From Dendrolimus kikuchii (lineage: Eukaryota > Arthropoda > Insecta > Lepidoptera > Lasiocampidae): a stretch of DNA of 64,000 bases. A program made the position numbers and the translations under genes. The first letter of the stretch is position 1. Every line of letters begins with the position of its first letter. Positions 1-10,362 of the stretch are shown here, one piece after another. The notes under the pieces were generated by a model that ran no database searches, had not been told where the DNA came from, and saw only the letters and a list, made by a program, of their open reading frames with translations. The stretch covers positions 7,347,501 through 7,411,500 of the forward strand of contig JAHHIN020000030.1 in the NCBI GenBank assembly GCA_019925095.2, read 5' to 3'.

Positions 1-175
1 AAAAGTATCCTATATGTTGACCAGGGATATAAGCTACCACCATACAAAATTTCATTTAATTCGGTCTAGTCGTTTCGGAGATTAGCCGGTACAAACAGAC
101 AGACAAACAGACAGAGAAAAAAAAATTGAAAACAATCTAAATTACTTGTATTTCACTTCTTACATCCCCCTGACT
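1..175 (+). repeat. LINE 3' tail, RTE-like, with CAGA repeats
   Basis: The text runs through a segment resembling the conserved end of lepidopteran RTE-like LINEs (ggtctagtcgtttcggag near 63) and ends in repeated cagacagaca-type units followed by an A-rich stretch (about 98-128). No reading frame is present. The family assignment is from recollection of common lepidopteran tails and has not been checked against a library. It is cut by the window edge. Confidence 0.45.
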
Positions 176-260
176 CGGTTTTTAGCATTTTTTTTCATTG
201 TACAGAAATTCGACCTCTACAATTTTATTATATGTATAGATTAAAAGGGGTGGGATGTAA

Positions 261-365
261 GCGTGTGATCACGGCTACTGAAAAGTGGCCGAAACGTCGA
301 AATAAAAATCACATAAAATGACGCGCTTATAACTGTTAATTATATTTACTAGTCGCAAATACTTG
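261..365 (+). mobile_element. Penelope-like element terminal fragment
   Basis: This segment matches, with a few changes, the terminal repeat of the Penelope-like copy at 58925-59040: the same order of gtgatcacggc, a ggccact/agtggcc hairpin, gaaacgtcg, an acgcgctta block and a tagtcgcaaatact block. Only the terminal piece is here; no RT or endonuclease coding remains. The hairpin followed by GAAAC-GTC resembles a minimal hammerhead ribozyme core, which is known for Penelope-like elements. Catalytic activity is inference. Confidence 0.6.
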
Positions 366-733
366 TACCAATATTTGGTTGTATTGGTCTAACGCCAAAA
401 TATTTTCACTGAAAATCAGCGTTGTGTCGGTAATAATTCCGGCACAGCAATATGCTGAGCGCAAACTTTGTTTGCTGAAAATGCGGCGTTCAAATATGCT
501 ATGTATATAATGATGTGTAAGGAATTCAATTACGTCGTAATTTCTGCAAATATAGTCTTAATTTTTCTGTCTTGTATATATAATCTTGTTTGTCTGCCTC
601 AGAAACTCTAGCCCTCGTTCTCCACGTTTGATCGACATCCATATTATTTTATTTTTTATTTTATGGCTTGGCAGCTAGGCCTTTAAGCCAGATCTTAGAT
701 TCAATGTAGTTTCTTCATTTTCTTAAACCTATG
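366..733. other. AT-rich flank, nothing recognised
   Basis: Non-coding AT-rich sequence between the Penelope scrap and the left LTR of BEL-1. No reading frame, tandem repeat or terminal inverted repeat was seen. Confidence 0.4.
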
Positions 734-1141
734 TGTGGGATGCTCTAACCCACAGGTTATGGTGGTTAGATTTCTGTGGACTGTACTTATGGCGGAGATA
801 TGACCTAAAATCCTTGCACTATAAAAGTAGAAGCTCCACCCACCTTGAGATCAGCCCTCTCCTGGCTTGGTTCAGGCTGCACTCGGGAACTCGGGAACGG
901 AGCACGGCACTATGTCTCACTTTAGAGCACAACTGTACATAGATTAGGTCCTTGAAAGTTTTGGCACGGCCAGTAATAATAATTAATTAAATTTAATATA
1001 TAGGTGAGCGCACGGCGCGATGTAGTCGACGCGTATTTTTTGGTAGTCCAAAATGGCTGCCCCTTACCCTACTGTGCATTGGCCGTCGCCTCACACAGAA
1101 AGAGGGTAGTCAACAAAATCAGCGGAGCGATGTTTTACCCA
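734..1141 (-). repeat. 3' LTR of BEL-1
   Basis: It repeats 6685-7091 with a constant offset of 5950-5951. In element orientation it starts TGGGTAAAACA and ends GCATCCCACA, so the ends are TG and CA. Short plus-strand frames inside it are repeat-derived and not genes. Confidence 0.88.
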
Positions 1142-1317
1142 CTTAAAAAATAATATGTGGTTACGAACCCATGTATGTGTAATTATAAAATTAAATATTC
1201 GTTTAATGGTTGAAATAAGGCTACGAGCCGAAAAACAAAGTGAACTACGAGTTCCTTAGTTATAAAAATAATTAAGAGTATTATTATAATAGTGTAATAT
1301 AAAGAAAAATAAATGAT

Positions 1318-3225
1318 TTAATTCGTATAAGGCAGTGGACAAACTTTGTTAACGGGTCTTTTAAAGGTTTTGTTGCCTGCTCTTACGGTGACAACCCGGA
1401 CAATGTTGTCGACACCCGGATGTAGCTTATCAATTCTGGCTAACGGCCATTCGGATGGTCGTGCTAAGTCTGATTTCATAAGCACTAAATCTCCTTCTTT
1501 CAAGTTAGGTGATGACGAAAACCACTTCGCTCTCTGTTGAAGCGTGTGAAGGTAATCATGCGACCAACGTTTCCAAAAGGATTGTGTGATCCTTTGCACA
1601 GATTGCCAGCGTGATAATCTACTTAATGATCTTTCTTCAATGTCATATTCAGGTACAGTTAGCATATTCTGACCGACTAAAAAATGATCGGCGGTAAGCA
1701 CATCGAATTCATTAGGGTTGTTTGAAAGTGGACACAGCGGGCGTGAGTTCATTATCATTTCTATTTTACAGAATACTGTTGAGAGTTCCTCGAAAGTTAA
1801 AGTTCGATTTCCAATAGAACGAAAGAGATGATGTTTTGCTGATTTTATTCCAGCCTCCCACAGGCCCCCCATAGATGGCGCACCGGGTGGTAAAAATTTC
1901 CAATGAACAGAACGAAGTGTTAGACCGTTGAAAATTTCATCACGATTTTGTACATTATTAAAAAACTGAAACATTTCCTTTAAGTATTTTGATGCTGCTA
2001 CAAAATTCGTACCGCAGTCAGAATACAAGAAACTACATAAACCGCGACGGGATACAAACCTATCAAATGCAGCTAAAAAACATTCGCAAGACATGTCTGA
2101 CAACACTTCGAGATGCACGGCTTTAGTTGAAAAACAGACAAATAGGCACAAATAAGCTTTATGAGTCCTCGCATTACGACGGGTGCTTTCCTTCACGATA
2201 AAAGGGCCTCCTATATCACAACCTACGTGGCTAAAAACTTTGTTTGGTTGGATTCTCGATGACGGTAGAGTGCCCATCATGGGCTGAATTGAAGTTGGAT
2301 TGAATTTAAAACAGTTGACACATTTAGATAAAACGGACCTGATTATGTTACGAGCATTAATTATCCAATAAGTTCTGCTTAATATTCCGTGCAATGTCCG
2401 GGGGCCTGCATGCATATAGCGTTTATGAAAACTTTCTATAATAAGTGAAGTAACGTGACACCTCTTTGGCAATAATAAGGGATGTTTAGTGTTATAAGGT
2501 AAATTAGCCTGATCTAACCTACCTCCCACTCTCAGAAAGTTTTCCATATCAATGAAAGGTGAAAGTTTGCGAAGAGAGCTAATATAACCTTTTTTCTTGA
2601 GACATGTAATTTCAAACTCAAAATGATTCATCTGCACTACACGAATTATTGAAAGATGAGCTTGAGAAAGTTCACAGGATGTAAGAGGTCCTTTAGTTTT
2701 ATTTTGCAATTTCAGGTTATTAATAAAACGGTGGCACCATGCCAACACCCTTTGCATTTTATAAAAATTAGAAAAACTGTTTAATGTTCTCTCCAAATCG
2801 TTTTTAAAATCATTTAAGTTAGTTGCATTAAAACAAAAAGCGTCATCAGTTGATTTTAATTCTGGAATTTTATCCCCATCTTTAATATAAAATGAATGAA
2901 TAGGCCACAAATCGCGATCTTGGTGTAACCAAGTTGGACCGTGGATCCATGCAGGAGCAAACTTAGCAAATTGATCAGGCAATATACCTCTAGAACAAAT
3001 ATCAGCAGCGTTATCCTCACTGTTGACATGGAACCAGCAGTTATGAGGCACAATGTCGATTATTTGAGTCACGCGATTTGCAATATAAGTTTTTAATTTG
3101 TAAGGCGGCGTTAATATCCAAGAGAGAACTACACTTGAATCAGTGAATGCAATGATCGAATAATTCAACTCTTTTAAGTTTTGTACGACAAACTTGACAA
3201 GTTTGGAGAGTAGCACTGCTGCCAT
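1318..3225 (-). pseudogene. BEL-1 pol, RNase H to integrase part
   Basis: 635 codons encode the end of RNase H (FTDSSVVLSWI near the N-terminus), then a BEL-type zinc-binding and integrase region with CVNCF, the catalytic aspartates in VGCDIGGPF and YSDCGTNF, and the glutamate in GGLWEAG. A C-terminal domain typical of BEL integrases follows (WPLARI, PGVDN, RPVNKVCPL). The integrase would process and join LTR ends in the nucleus. The frame is shifted relative to the upstream 3251-6556 frame, and part of the RNase H segment at the junction is altered, so this is the 3' half of a broken polyprotein. The listed ATG is just the first methionine after the break. Family and domain order are certain; activity is not expected. 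Confidence 0.85.
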
Positions 3226-3250
3226 GAGCTGGGAATTGACAGTAATGGTT

Positions 3251-6200
3251 TTAACGGTGAAACTTTTGATTTGCTAACCTAACCTTTGTACTTCCTTCAG
3301 AGTTAATACTACGAATGTAAATACAAGCTGCATATCCACGTGATGAAGCATCACAAAACGCTACGAGTTGGACTGAATTAAAATCCTTAATTAACAAATG
3401 TCTTTCAATTCGTAGTTCTGAAAGGCAAGGCAGTGTAGAAAAAAATTTGTTCCATTTTTTCTTTATTTCTGAAGGTAGGTAGTCATCCCATCTCAGGCTG
3501 AGTTTCCATAAATCTTGCATTATACATTTAGCTACAAATGTACATGGTGACAAAAAACCTACAGGATCAAATATGCTGGCTAATATTTTAAGAACTGACC
3601 GTTTTGTTGATAGTGTGTCCGTGAAGTTATAGTTAAATGAAAAACAGTCACAACTAGGTAGCCAAATCAATCCTAAAACTTTAATTGAAGACGACAAAGT
3701 GTCATCTTGGAAGTTAACAGATGTAACTTGCTCAGTAGTTATACGAGTGAGAAGGTCAGTATAATTGCTCGACCATTTGCGAAGTTCAAAGCCTCCACTC
3801 TTTAAAAGAGATATCAAGTTATCTTGTAGTGTGCAAGCTTCAGAGATTGTACGACAAGACCATAACACATCATCAACATAAAATCCCTGGATAAGAACGT
3901 TAGAAGCGATCAAGTCTGGGTTGTCGTAGGCAAGCTGATGTAACGTACGCACTGCTATATATGGGGCACTTCTAAGACCGTAAGTATTAGTTTTCAGTTC
4001 ATAAGTTCGAACTGGCTCAGAAGAGGACTCACGCCAGAGTATGTGTTGATACTTTCTTTCGGATGGCACAATCTCTACACATCGATACATTTTCGATATA
4101 TCCGCTGCAAAACAAACATCATATAATCTAAAACGACTTATAATTTTGAATATATCCTGATGTAGTTTTGGGCCGGTCAATAAAATGTCATTAAGTGACA
4201 AGCCGTTAGTAGTGGGGGCTGAGCCATTGTATACAACGCGTAACGGCGTGGTTGTGCTAGAGGGCCGCAATACACAATGATGTGGGATAAAATATTTGGA
4301 GTCAGTGCCTTTGTATACTTCCATATGCCCTAAAGATTCATATTCTCTCATAAAGTCAATGTACGATTTTTTTAGTTCCGGTGAATTATTTAACTTACGT
4401 TCTAATTGAAGTAATCGTCTAAGGGTTAAATTATAAGAATCGCCGAGAAGTTCATGATCTGGATTTAATAAAATAGGGGAGACATAACGACCGGTTTCGC
4501 CACGGTAATGATTAACATGAAATATTTTTTCAGCAAGAATGTCTTGCGGATTTGAACATGGAACTTCGCAAGGTAAAGACTCAACTTCCCAAAATTGTCT
4601 TAGAATGTCATTGAGGTTATTTTCTTCGGCAGTGTACGACACTGCTGGCAAAGAGGTAGTAGCAGAAAAAACATGAACGTCATGGTTTTGGGCCTGATAT
4701 AACTTGCCAGTTATTACATAACCAAAAATGCTGCTTAAAGCGGGAGGAATTTCAGAACTAAAGCTAATTTTTTTTCCGTCATAAATATAAGGGAAAATAT
4801 CACTGGCTAAAATAATATCTATTTTTCCACGCCTATGAAAGTATGGGTCAGCTAGATTAAGATTTTTATATTGGTTTACTATATTATCAGCTATTTGAAG
4901 TGACGGTAAATCTCCAGTAATCTTGGTGAGTATAACAGCATCAAAATAAAAGGAAGGTTCATTGCTCTGACGCGGCTTCATTGTCAGTGACGTCATACCA
5001 TGAGTTTTAACTCCTTCGCCGGCAAGACCAAATATCTCCAGCTTGCATTTACGCGAACAAAGTCCTAAGCGTTGTAAACATTCGATAGAAATAAAGTTAG
5101 TCTGAGCGCCAGAATCAATCAAAACACGACAAGGCTGATAACAATTGTTTTTATCCAAAATGTGTACCATAGCCGTACCTAAAATAACGGTACTGCTACG
5201 TATATCTTTAAGTGAAGCGTGACAATTATTATTTATATTTTGTATACTCGCATCAGATGCTAGCTGCTCCGATAAAGTAGCCGCGGTGTGGGATGCGCTT
5301 GACTCGCCGAAGCACGGACTCGAAACCGGTTTGTTATCAACGTGCAATAACACATGATGCGCGCGCTGGCAAACAAAGCATTTAAATTTGCTGTTACAAT
5401 TATCCGCGCTGTGGTTTGGTTTTAAGCAATTGTAACATAACATAAGGGCATCTACACGGTTAATACGCTTATTAATGTCTAACTCGCGAAATTTTTCGCA
5501 CCTAAATATCATGTGATTTTCTCCACAATGTAAACACGAACAGTTTGTACGAAATGATGATGCATGAGTGAATGCCCTACTTTTAACAGGGTTAATGATT
5601 GTTGTTTGCCGTTTATTTTGTACATTTACGGAATATAGACTATTAGAATACGACATGGAATGATTAAGTACTTTTATATGATTGTGAACAAAAGATATTA
5701 AGTCGTTGAACGAAGGTATAGAGGTTTGATCTAAACCTTGTTCGAATAATTTTCTAGATTGTGGGTCTAAAGCCCGTAGTGCTATATGACACATTATATA
5801 ACTGCTTAGATTACTTATATTTAATGATTGAATGGCTTTATACGAATGTTCAAAGGTTTCAATGAATGTATTTAAATTAGTAGATGATTCTTTATTTAGT
5901 GGAGAAAAGTTTAACATTTTGTCTAAGTATCGCCCCACTAACAGTCGGTTATCTTGGTACTTATCCAAAAGGCTTTTCCATACAAGTTCATAATTAGAAG
6001 CTGTAATTGGCAAACTTTTAACAATGTTCAATGCACTACCCTTTGTACACGAAAGCAAGTAGTGAAATTTATCGATACTGGGAATGTGCGATTGGTTGTG
6101 TACTAAGGAACAAAAGGTTTCATAAAAAGTTGCAAAATTTTCTATGTCACCGTCAAAACTGAATAACTCTAATTTTGGTAGACGGGGACGAGATTCCTTC

Positions 6201-6556
6201 GAACTAGTGGGGATTTCAAATTTTACGTTGTCCATTTTCAATTTAAGTTTATTGTATACTAATTTAACTTTGTAGAATATGGTATCGAAACTCTTTAATT
6301 CCTGATTTCGAATAGTAGCATCAGGATTCGATTCCAGTTCTATTTCAAAAATTTTATATATAACCTTTTCGAATTTTGATCTTATTTCGTCAATTTCCGA
6401 GGCCATTAACAAAAATAGATCTTGATTTTCTGAATCGGAAGTATTTTTTGACATTTCGTAGATCTCTTGTAATTTTTCAAATAATACTTGTCTTTGTTGG
6501 TTTAAATATTCTATGGATAATGGAATATCACGTTTAGGAGGCATGATTACGTTCAA
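3251..6556 (-). CDS. BEL-1 gag-protease-reverse transcriptase polyprotein (truncated)
   Basis: 1101 codons. Residues about 10-115 are helical; about 125-290 are the BEL gag-like region (KLELFSFDGDIENF). About 345-415 are zinc knuckles (CSCLHCGENHMIFRC, LCYNCLKPNHSADNC, CFVCQRAHH). The protease motif LIDSGAQTNF lies near residue 480, and RT with FYVDDV near 3866-3890. Known role: capsid formation, polyprotein cleavage and cDNA synthesis in the particle. Methionine 1 or methionine 5 (MPPKR) could be the start; the 5' leader with the primer site lies just upstream. The frame ends in early RNase H where a frameshift separates it from the 1318-3225 frame. No stops occur before that, so the gag-RT part may still be translated. 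Confidence 0.88.
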   Translation of the reverse strand: MNVIMPPKRDIPLSIEYLNQQRQVLFEKLQEIYEMSKNTSDSENQDLFLLMASEIDEIRSKFEKVIYKIFEIELESNPDATIRNQELKSFDTIFYKVKLVYNKLKLKMDNVKFEIPTSSKESRPRLPKLELFSFDGDIENFATFYETFCSLVHNQSHIPSIDKFHYLLSCTKGSALNIVKSLPITASNYELVWKSLLDKYQDNRLLVGRYLDKMLNFSPLNKESSTNLNTFIETFEHSYKAIQSLNISNLSSYIMCHIALRALDPQSRKLFEQGLDQTSIPSFNDLISFVHNHIKVLNHSMSYSNSLYSVNVQNKRQTTIINPVKSRAFTHASSFRTNCSCLHCGENHMIFRCEKFRELDINKRINRVDALMLCYNCLKPNHSADNCNSKFKCFVCQRAHHVLLHVDNKPVSSPCFGESSASHTAATLSEQLASDASIQNINNNCHASLKDIRSSTVILGTAMVHILDKNNCYQPCRVLIDSGAQTNFISIECLQRLGLCSRKCKLEIFGLAGEGVKTHGMTSLTMKPRQSNEPSFYFDAVILTKITGDLPSLQIADNIVNQYKNLNLADPYFHRRGKIDIILASDIFPYIYDGKKISFSSEIPPALSSIFGYVITGKLYQAQNHDVHVFSATTSLPAVSYTAEENNLNDILRQFWEVESLPCEVPCSNPQDILAEKIFHVNHYRGETGRYVSPILLNPDHELLGDSYNLTLRRLLQLERKLNNSPELKKSYIDFMREYESLGHMEVYKGTDSKYFIPHHCVLRPSSTTTPLRVVYNGSAPTTNGLSLNDILLTGPKLHQDIFKIISRFRLYDVCFAADISKMYRCVEIVPSERKYQHILWRESSSEPVRTYELKTNTYGLRSAPYIAVRTLHQLAYDNPDLIASNVLIQGFYVDDVLWSCRTISEACTLQDNLISLLKSGGFELRKWSSNYTDLLTRITTEQVTSVNFQDDTLSSSIKVLGLIWLPSCDCFSFNYNFTDTLSTKRSVLKILASIFDPVGFLSPCTFVAKCIMQDLWKLSLRWDDYLPSEIKKKWNKFFSTLPCLSELRIERHLLIKDFNSVQLVAFCDASSRGYAACIYIRSINSEGSTKVRLANQKFHR

Positions 6557-6662
6557 CTCTTATAAGTAATGTAGATGCAAATAATATTTAATTTGAATAA
6601 AAGATTTTTTTTAAAATGTAACGAAAATGGGTAAAAGTAGGGTGGGAAGTTAATCTGAGGTA

Positions 6663-6679
6663 GTCCGGCTCGAAGGCCA
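6663..6679 (-). promoter_or_regulatory. Primer-binding site of BEL-1
   Basis: Five bases inside the 5' LTR, the minus strand reads TGGCCTTCGAGCCGGAC. It begins with TGG, as expected for pairing to a tRNA 3' CCA end. The position fits minus-strand priming; the tRNA species was not identified. Confidence 0.6.
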
Positions 6680-6684
6680 AAAAA

Positions 6685-7091
6685 TGTGGGATGCTCTAAC
6701 CCACAGGTTATGGTGGTTAGATTTCTGTGGACTGTACTTATGGCGGAGATATGACCTAAATCCTTGCACTATAAAAGTAGAAGCTCCACCCACCTTGAGA
6801 TCAGCCCTCTCCTGGCTTGGTTCAGGCTGCACTCGGGAACTCGGGAACGGAGCACGGCACTATGTCTCACTTTAGAGCACAACTGTACATAGATTAGGTC
6901 CTTGAAAGTTTTGGCACGGGCAGTAATAATAATTAATTAAATTTAATAAATAGGTGAGCGCACGGCGCGATGTAGTCGACGTGTATTTTTTGGTAGTCCA
7001 AAATGGCTGCCCCTTACCCTGCTGTGCATTGGCCGTCGCCTCACACAGAAAGAGGGTAGTCAACAAAATCAGCGGAGCGATGTTTTACCCA
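6685..7091 (-). repeat. 5' LTR of BEL-1
   Basis: Right-hand LTR, about 99% identical to 734-1141, with the same ends. In element orientation it carries the promoter. A TATAAAAG is present only in the opposite orientation, so I could not place the start site. Confidence 0.88.
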
Positions 7092-7517
7092 CTTATTATA
7101 GGCAAGGACCGAACACTATGTGTAGCACAGCTGAACTGTAGACTATCAGCTAGTGCCATTCAACGGAGTTCTTGTGACAACTCAAAAAAGTACATTTGTC
7201 TTCACAGTTCACATTTCTCACAAAACACATAATTACTACTCAAAAACTATCAATATCCTACAACTATTATTCATTTTAGAGTAATTTTACACATTTTTAG
7301 AAAATAAAACTGCACAGCACAACATTTCCTTTCAGTTCCCGCCAAAAACTCCATAAACACTCATAATAAACTGTTTGAACACAGACATATTTGCCAACTC
7401 ACCTTCCAAATTCAAATTCCTACTTTACAAAACTCTAACTTATCAGTGATGATCATAATACTATTTCTATTTTCTCCTTGCTCTTCTTCTTTCATTTCCT
7501 TCCTTTTATAAATATAT
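7092..7517. other. Inter-element spacer, nothing recognised
   Basis: Short non-coding stretch between BEL-1 and the mdg3-like element, becoming CT-rich near 7465-7505. No repeat structure or frame was supported. Confidence 0.4.
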
Positions 7518-7646
7518 TTTTAGCGACCAGAAGTGGAAAATAATAAAAAATATAACCGTAAACAATTTATTTAATTTTATAACAAATTTATTGATTTAAT
7601 TAGACAAACAACCATTAATAAAGTACAAAAACAATTACAGTTAGAG

Positions 7647-7955
7647 ATGAGAGCGGGGGCGGTCACTTTAGGGCTGTACTGGCTGTTAGATACAGCGTTC
7701 CACGCACCTACCGCAATTTAGACGGTACTGACTGTCTGGGACAGTGTTCCACGTCTATTATTGTCATGAGAGCGGGGGCGGTCACTTTAGGGCTGTACTG
7801 GCTGTTAGATACAGCGTTCCACGCACCACCGCAATTTAGACAGTACTGACCGTCAGGGACGGTGTTCCATGTCTACTACCTAGATAGTACTAACCGTCAA
7901 AGACAGCGTTCCATGTCTAGTATTAGAGCAGTACTGATTGTCGAAAGACAATGGT
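7647..7955 (-). repeat. Tandem hairpin units inside the LTR
   Basis: Read on the minus strand, each unit has TGGAAC, a 4-6 bp stem with a 3-5 base loop, then CAGTAC. Examples of stems are CTGT/ACAG, CCGTC/GACGG and ATTGTC/GACAAT. Two long units are a 119-bp duplication and the rest are shorter. The array lies downstream of the TATA box, so it would be transcribed. The same array occurs at 13191-13499 and, in diverged form, in 59690-59995. Confidence 0.75.
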
Positions 7956-8010
7956 CCTTACTCGCAGACGCATTCGTTGGAAATGCGTGCCAATACAACG
8001 GAGCGGTCCG

Positions 8011-8018
8011 TTTTTATA
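8011..8018 (-). promoter_or_regulatory. TATA box in LTR
   Basis: TATAAAAA on the minus strand about 125 bp into the LTR, within a GC-rich U3. The same box occurs at 13555-13562 and, on the plus strand, at 59633-59640 in the solo LTR. Confidence 0.6.
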
Positions 8019-8477
8019 CTCTAAGCGTAGTGAAAGGTAGGCGGGGCGACGATGCCGCGCACGTGTACAGGGCACGTGCCGCCAGCGAACGCTACCGCCG
8101 TACTTGCAAAAAAAGTAAACTACCGCCATTATGGCTTTTACGGCCTCTCCTGATCTTGCACCGTCCTCGGCTGCACCAAGGACTGAAAGCTCACCAGCAT
8201 CGTCATCATTGTTACCTGAATGATGAAACAAGTGGTTAATTATACGTGACGACATACACCTGTGCCTATTCTGTCACTCATCCCACATACAAGGCCCTCA
8301 TACAAAGACGACACTTTCGTTACTCAAATTAAGGACATTTCACTTAGAAATGTGTGCATACATCTTCATACAACATATGTCACTCATACTTGAACTTGTA
8401 CGTACAAGTTCACACGTTAAAAACGTGTTACCAGAACTGCGCCTGCCAGGACAACTCCTGATGCATGTTCAAAGAAC

Positions 8478-8770
8478 ATGCCTTCCGGGACAACCGCCCG
8501 ATGCGCATACACAGTACACGACTTCCGGGACAACGCCCACCGCGCATATACATGCGACTTCCGGGACCACGCCCAACCGGGACAATGCCCACCGCGCATA
8601 CACATGCGACTTCCGGAACCAGGTACTCCCGGGCGCCAGTCGCGCTGTACGCGGGCCACACCGGAACGCGCCGACTGCGCGCCGCACCCGGAACGCGCTG
8701 CACTCGGGCCGCACCCGGAACGCGCTGCACTCGGGCCGCACCCGGAACGCGCTGCACACTCGGGCCGCAC
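8478..8770 (-). repeat. GC-rich tandem repeats upstream of the 3' LTR
   Basis: Two sets of direct repeats. Imperfect units of about 40 bp contain acttccgggac and cccaccgcgcata (about 8480-8625). A 27-bp unit containing ccgcacccggaacgcgc is repeated three times at about 8683-8768. Open frames seen here on both strands come from the repeats and encode nothing recognisable. Confidence 0.65.
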
Positions 8771-8934
8771 CAACCATCCGTTCCAACCACAAGACAAACA
8801 TTTGTCTTTTACTCATACGCACGCATACAATACATACGTGGTACTGGAACATAAAAAATCATAAAAAGGTTCGGCCTAAAATCACTTTCAAGAACTGCAG
8901 CACAACTCAGGACACCACTCGCCTTTCAAGGGTA

Positions 8935-9120
8935 TCAAGTACCGAGCTGCGACCTGGGTTGTCTTGCCTTTAGCTCCATTAATAATTTCAGCTCATAACG
9001 ACCGCTCGATAATACTTTAGTCACGCGGTATGGGCCCCTCATGCCAGGGTCCAGCTTCCCAGCGCACTGAGAATACTTTACTACGAAGACTTTATCGTTA
9101 ACATGAAAAACTCTTGGCAT
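8935..9120 (-). pseudogene. Integrase C-terminal (GPY/F-type) remnant
   Basis: A 61-codon frame with a VNDKVFVV stretch, an RGPYRVTKVL core and SGRYELKLL, which is the GPY/F module that closes Gypsy integrases. It is in frame with nothing upstream, so it is a remnant of pol of the element at 7518-13684. Confidence 0.65.
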
Positions 9121-9469
9121 GGTGCCTTTGACGATTTACCCGAGTGTCTTGAGTATACTGATTTTTGTCAAGAGATGCTTTAACGGAGCTCCTACCGAGT
9201 TCCCTCATGGCTTCTCAATTTGGACTGGAGCTTTCAATGGCAACGTCACGGATCAGTGCCTGAATCACAGGACTGGTCGCGTTAGTACCAATCAACAAGT
9301 ACTGCGTGGTTTTTTGCTTTGTCATATTTAAAACTAAGTGAATTTTACACAAACTATCAGACCATGTGGAATTTTTATTATTACTCTTGATGCGAATCAT
9401 ATTAAGGACGGTTCTTAACGCTCGACTAGTCCATTAGAGTGATGCCTTTCTGGCATTATGTAATGGATT

Positions 9470-9688
9470 TTACATCCATGTGGTAAAAGCTGACGCCTCA
9501 AACATGCAGCTAAGGTCACAAACTATCAATTTGGGAGCCCCGAATAAAGATATAGCGCTATTAAGAATCAGTTTTAATTCGCTTGCATCTTGTCTATAGA
9601 TTAGGGTAGAGAGTAAACAAAATTTTGTAAAAGAGTTGACCAAGACAAATACAAATTCATACCAGTTACATTCGGGTAAAGAACCCAA
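9470..9688 (-). pseudogene. Integrase core remnant
   Basis: 72 codons resembling the central Gypsy integrase core between the first and second catalytic aspartates. It includes VFVLVNSFTKF and LFGAPKLIVCDLSCMF; the second has the usual position of the second aspartate but a degraded context (DLSC instead of DRG/DQG). The first aspartate lies outside this frame and the final glutamate segment was not found, so the enzyme would be inactive. Confidence 0.6.
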
Positions 9689-10362
9689 TACATCAACATG
9701 AATCGTATTAGAGGGGATGTCTGATTTTCCCCATGACGTAATAGGCTGACGGGGAGCTCTGGGGACACGTTCTTTTTGGAAAAAAGAACAAAATGGGAGG
9801 TATACTTTCGTACAAATACTTTAAGGCCAGGGAACCAAAGTGTTTTAAGATTAGGTCATAAGTTTTGTCAGCCCCGATGTGCTCGTGCTAGTCATGAAAA
9901 ACACGTAATTAACTGAATCGGTGTCGGATGTAACATAGTAAGCGCGATTCCTCGCCAACAGGTGTATAGCGATAATAGAGCACATCATTCTGACAAACGT
10001 ACCTCTTGGAGTCCAAGAGACCATTCCTTAGTTTTTGGATGAGATCGCTAGTCTCGGAATTAGCCGACAGAGCTATTTGTGCTCAATTCAATGGTCTGTC
10101 AATGTTATTGACAATCCGTGTGACCCATCATCACGCCCTTTCTATATTCAATTTCAAAATTGAATATCCTGCAGATAAATCCACCAGCGTGCAACGCGTG
10201 GAAGACCTTTTTTACGTTACGGTTATGATTTTAAAAGTTATCCCGATGAAATAGTGACGAAAGTATTGCAATGCTTTGACGAACGCCAAGGTTTCCAGTT
10301 CATACGAATGGTATTTTGCCTCCGCGCCCCGAGTGACTTCACTAAAATAGGCTATTACTCGA

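Larger units (their letters stand above)
734..7091 (-). mobile_element. BEL/Pao LTR retrotransposon, copy 1 (BEL-1)
   Basis: An almost full-length element read on the minus strand. It has LTRs of about 408 bp (734-1141 and 6685-7091), a primer-binding site inside the right LTR, then gag, aspartic protease, RT, RNase H and integrase in the BEL/Pao order. The LTRs differ at about five positions (one missing A, four substitutions), so insertion is fairly recent. No matching target duplication is obvious: the left flank ends cctatg and the right flank starts cttat. The pol frame breaks near 3225-3290, so this copy cannot make the full polyprotein. Confidence 0.9.
7518..8140 (-). repeat. 3' LTR of mdg3-like element
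   Basis: In element orientation it starts TAAAAGCCATAATGG and ends GGTCGCTAAAA. A TATAAAAA box lies at 8011-8018, placing U3 at about 8140-7990 and leaving a long transcribed part. That part holds a 119-bp duplication (units starting 7647 and 7766) and at least six short hairpins. It is identical to 13062-13684; a diverged solo copy is at 59510-60146. Confidence 0.9.

Noticed and set aside
733..942. Plus-strand frame in the left BEL-1 LTR (and its twin at 6684-6875)
   Set aside because: Lies in LTR sequence on the strand opposite to the element, is not conserved in frame between the two LTRs, and has no recognisable motif.
7862..8255. Frames on both strands in the mdg3-like LTR
   Set aside because: They run over hairpin repeats and past the LTR end; the C-termini differ between the two LTR copies.
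8350..8973. Several overlapping frames of 120-207 codons on both strands
   Set aside because: All result from the GC-rich tandem repeats of 27 and about 40 bp; no domain, and every frame is open.
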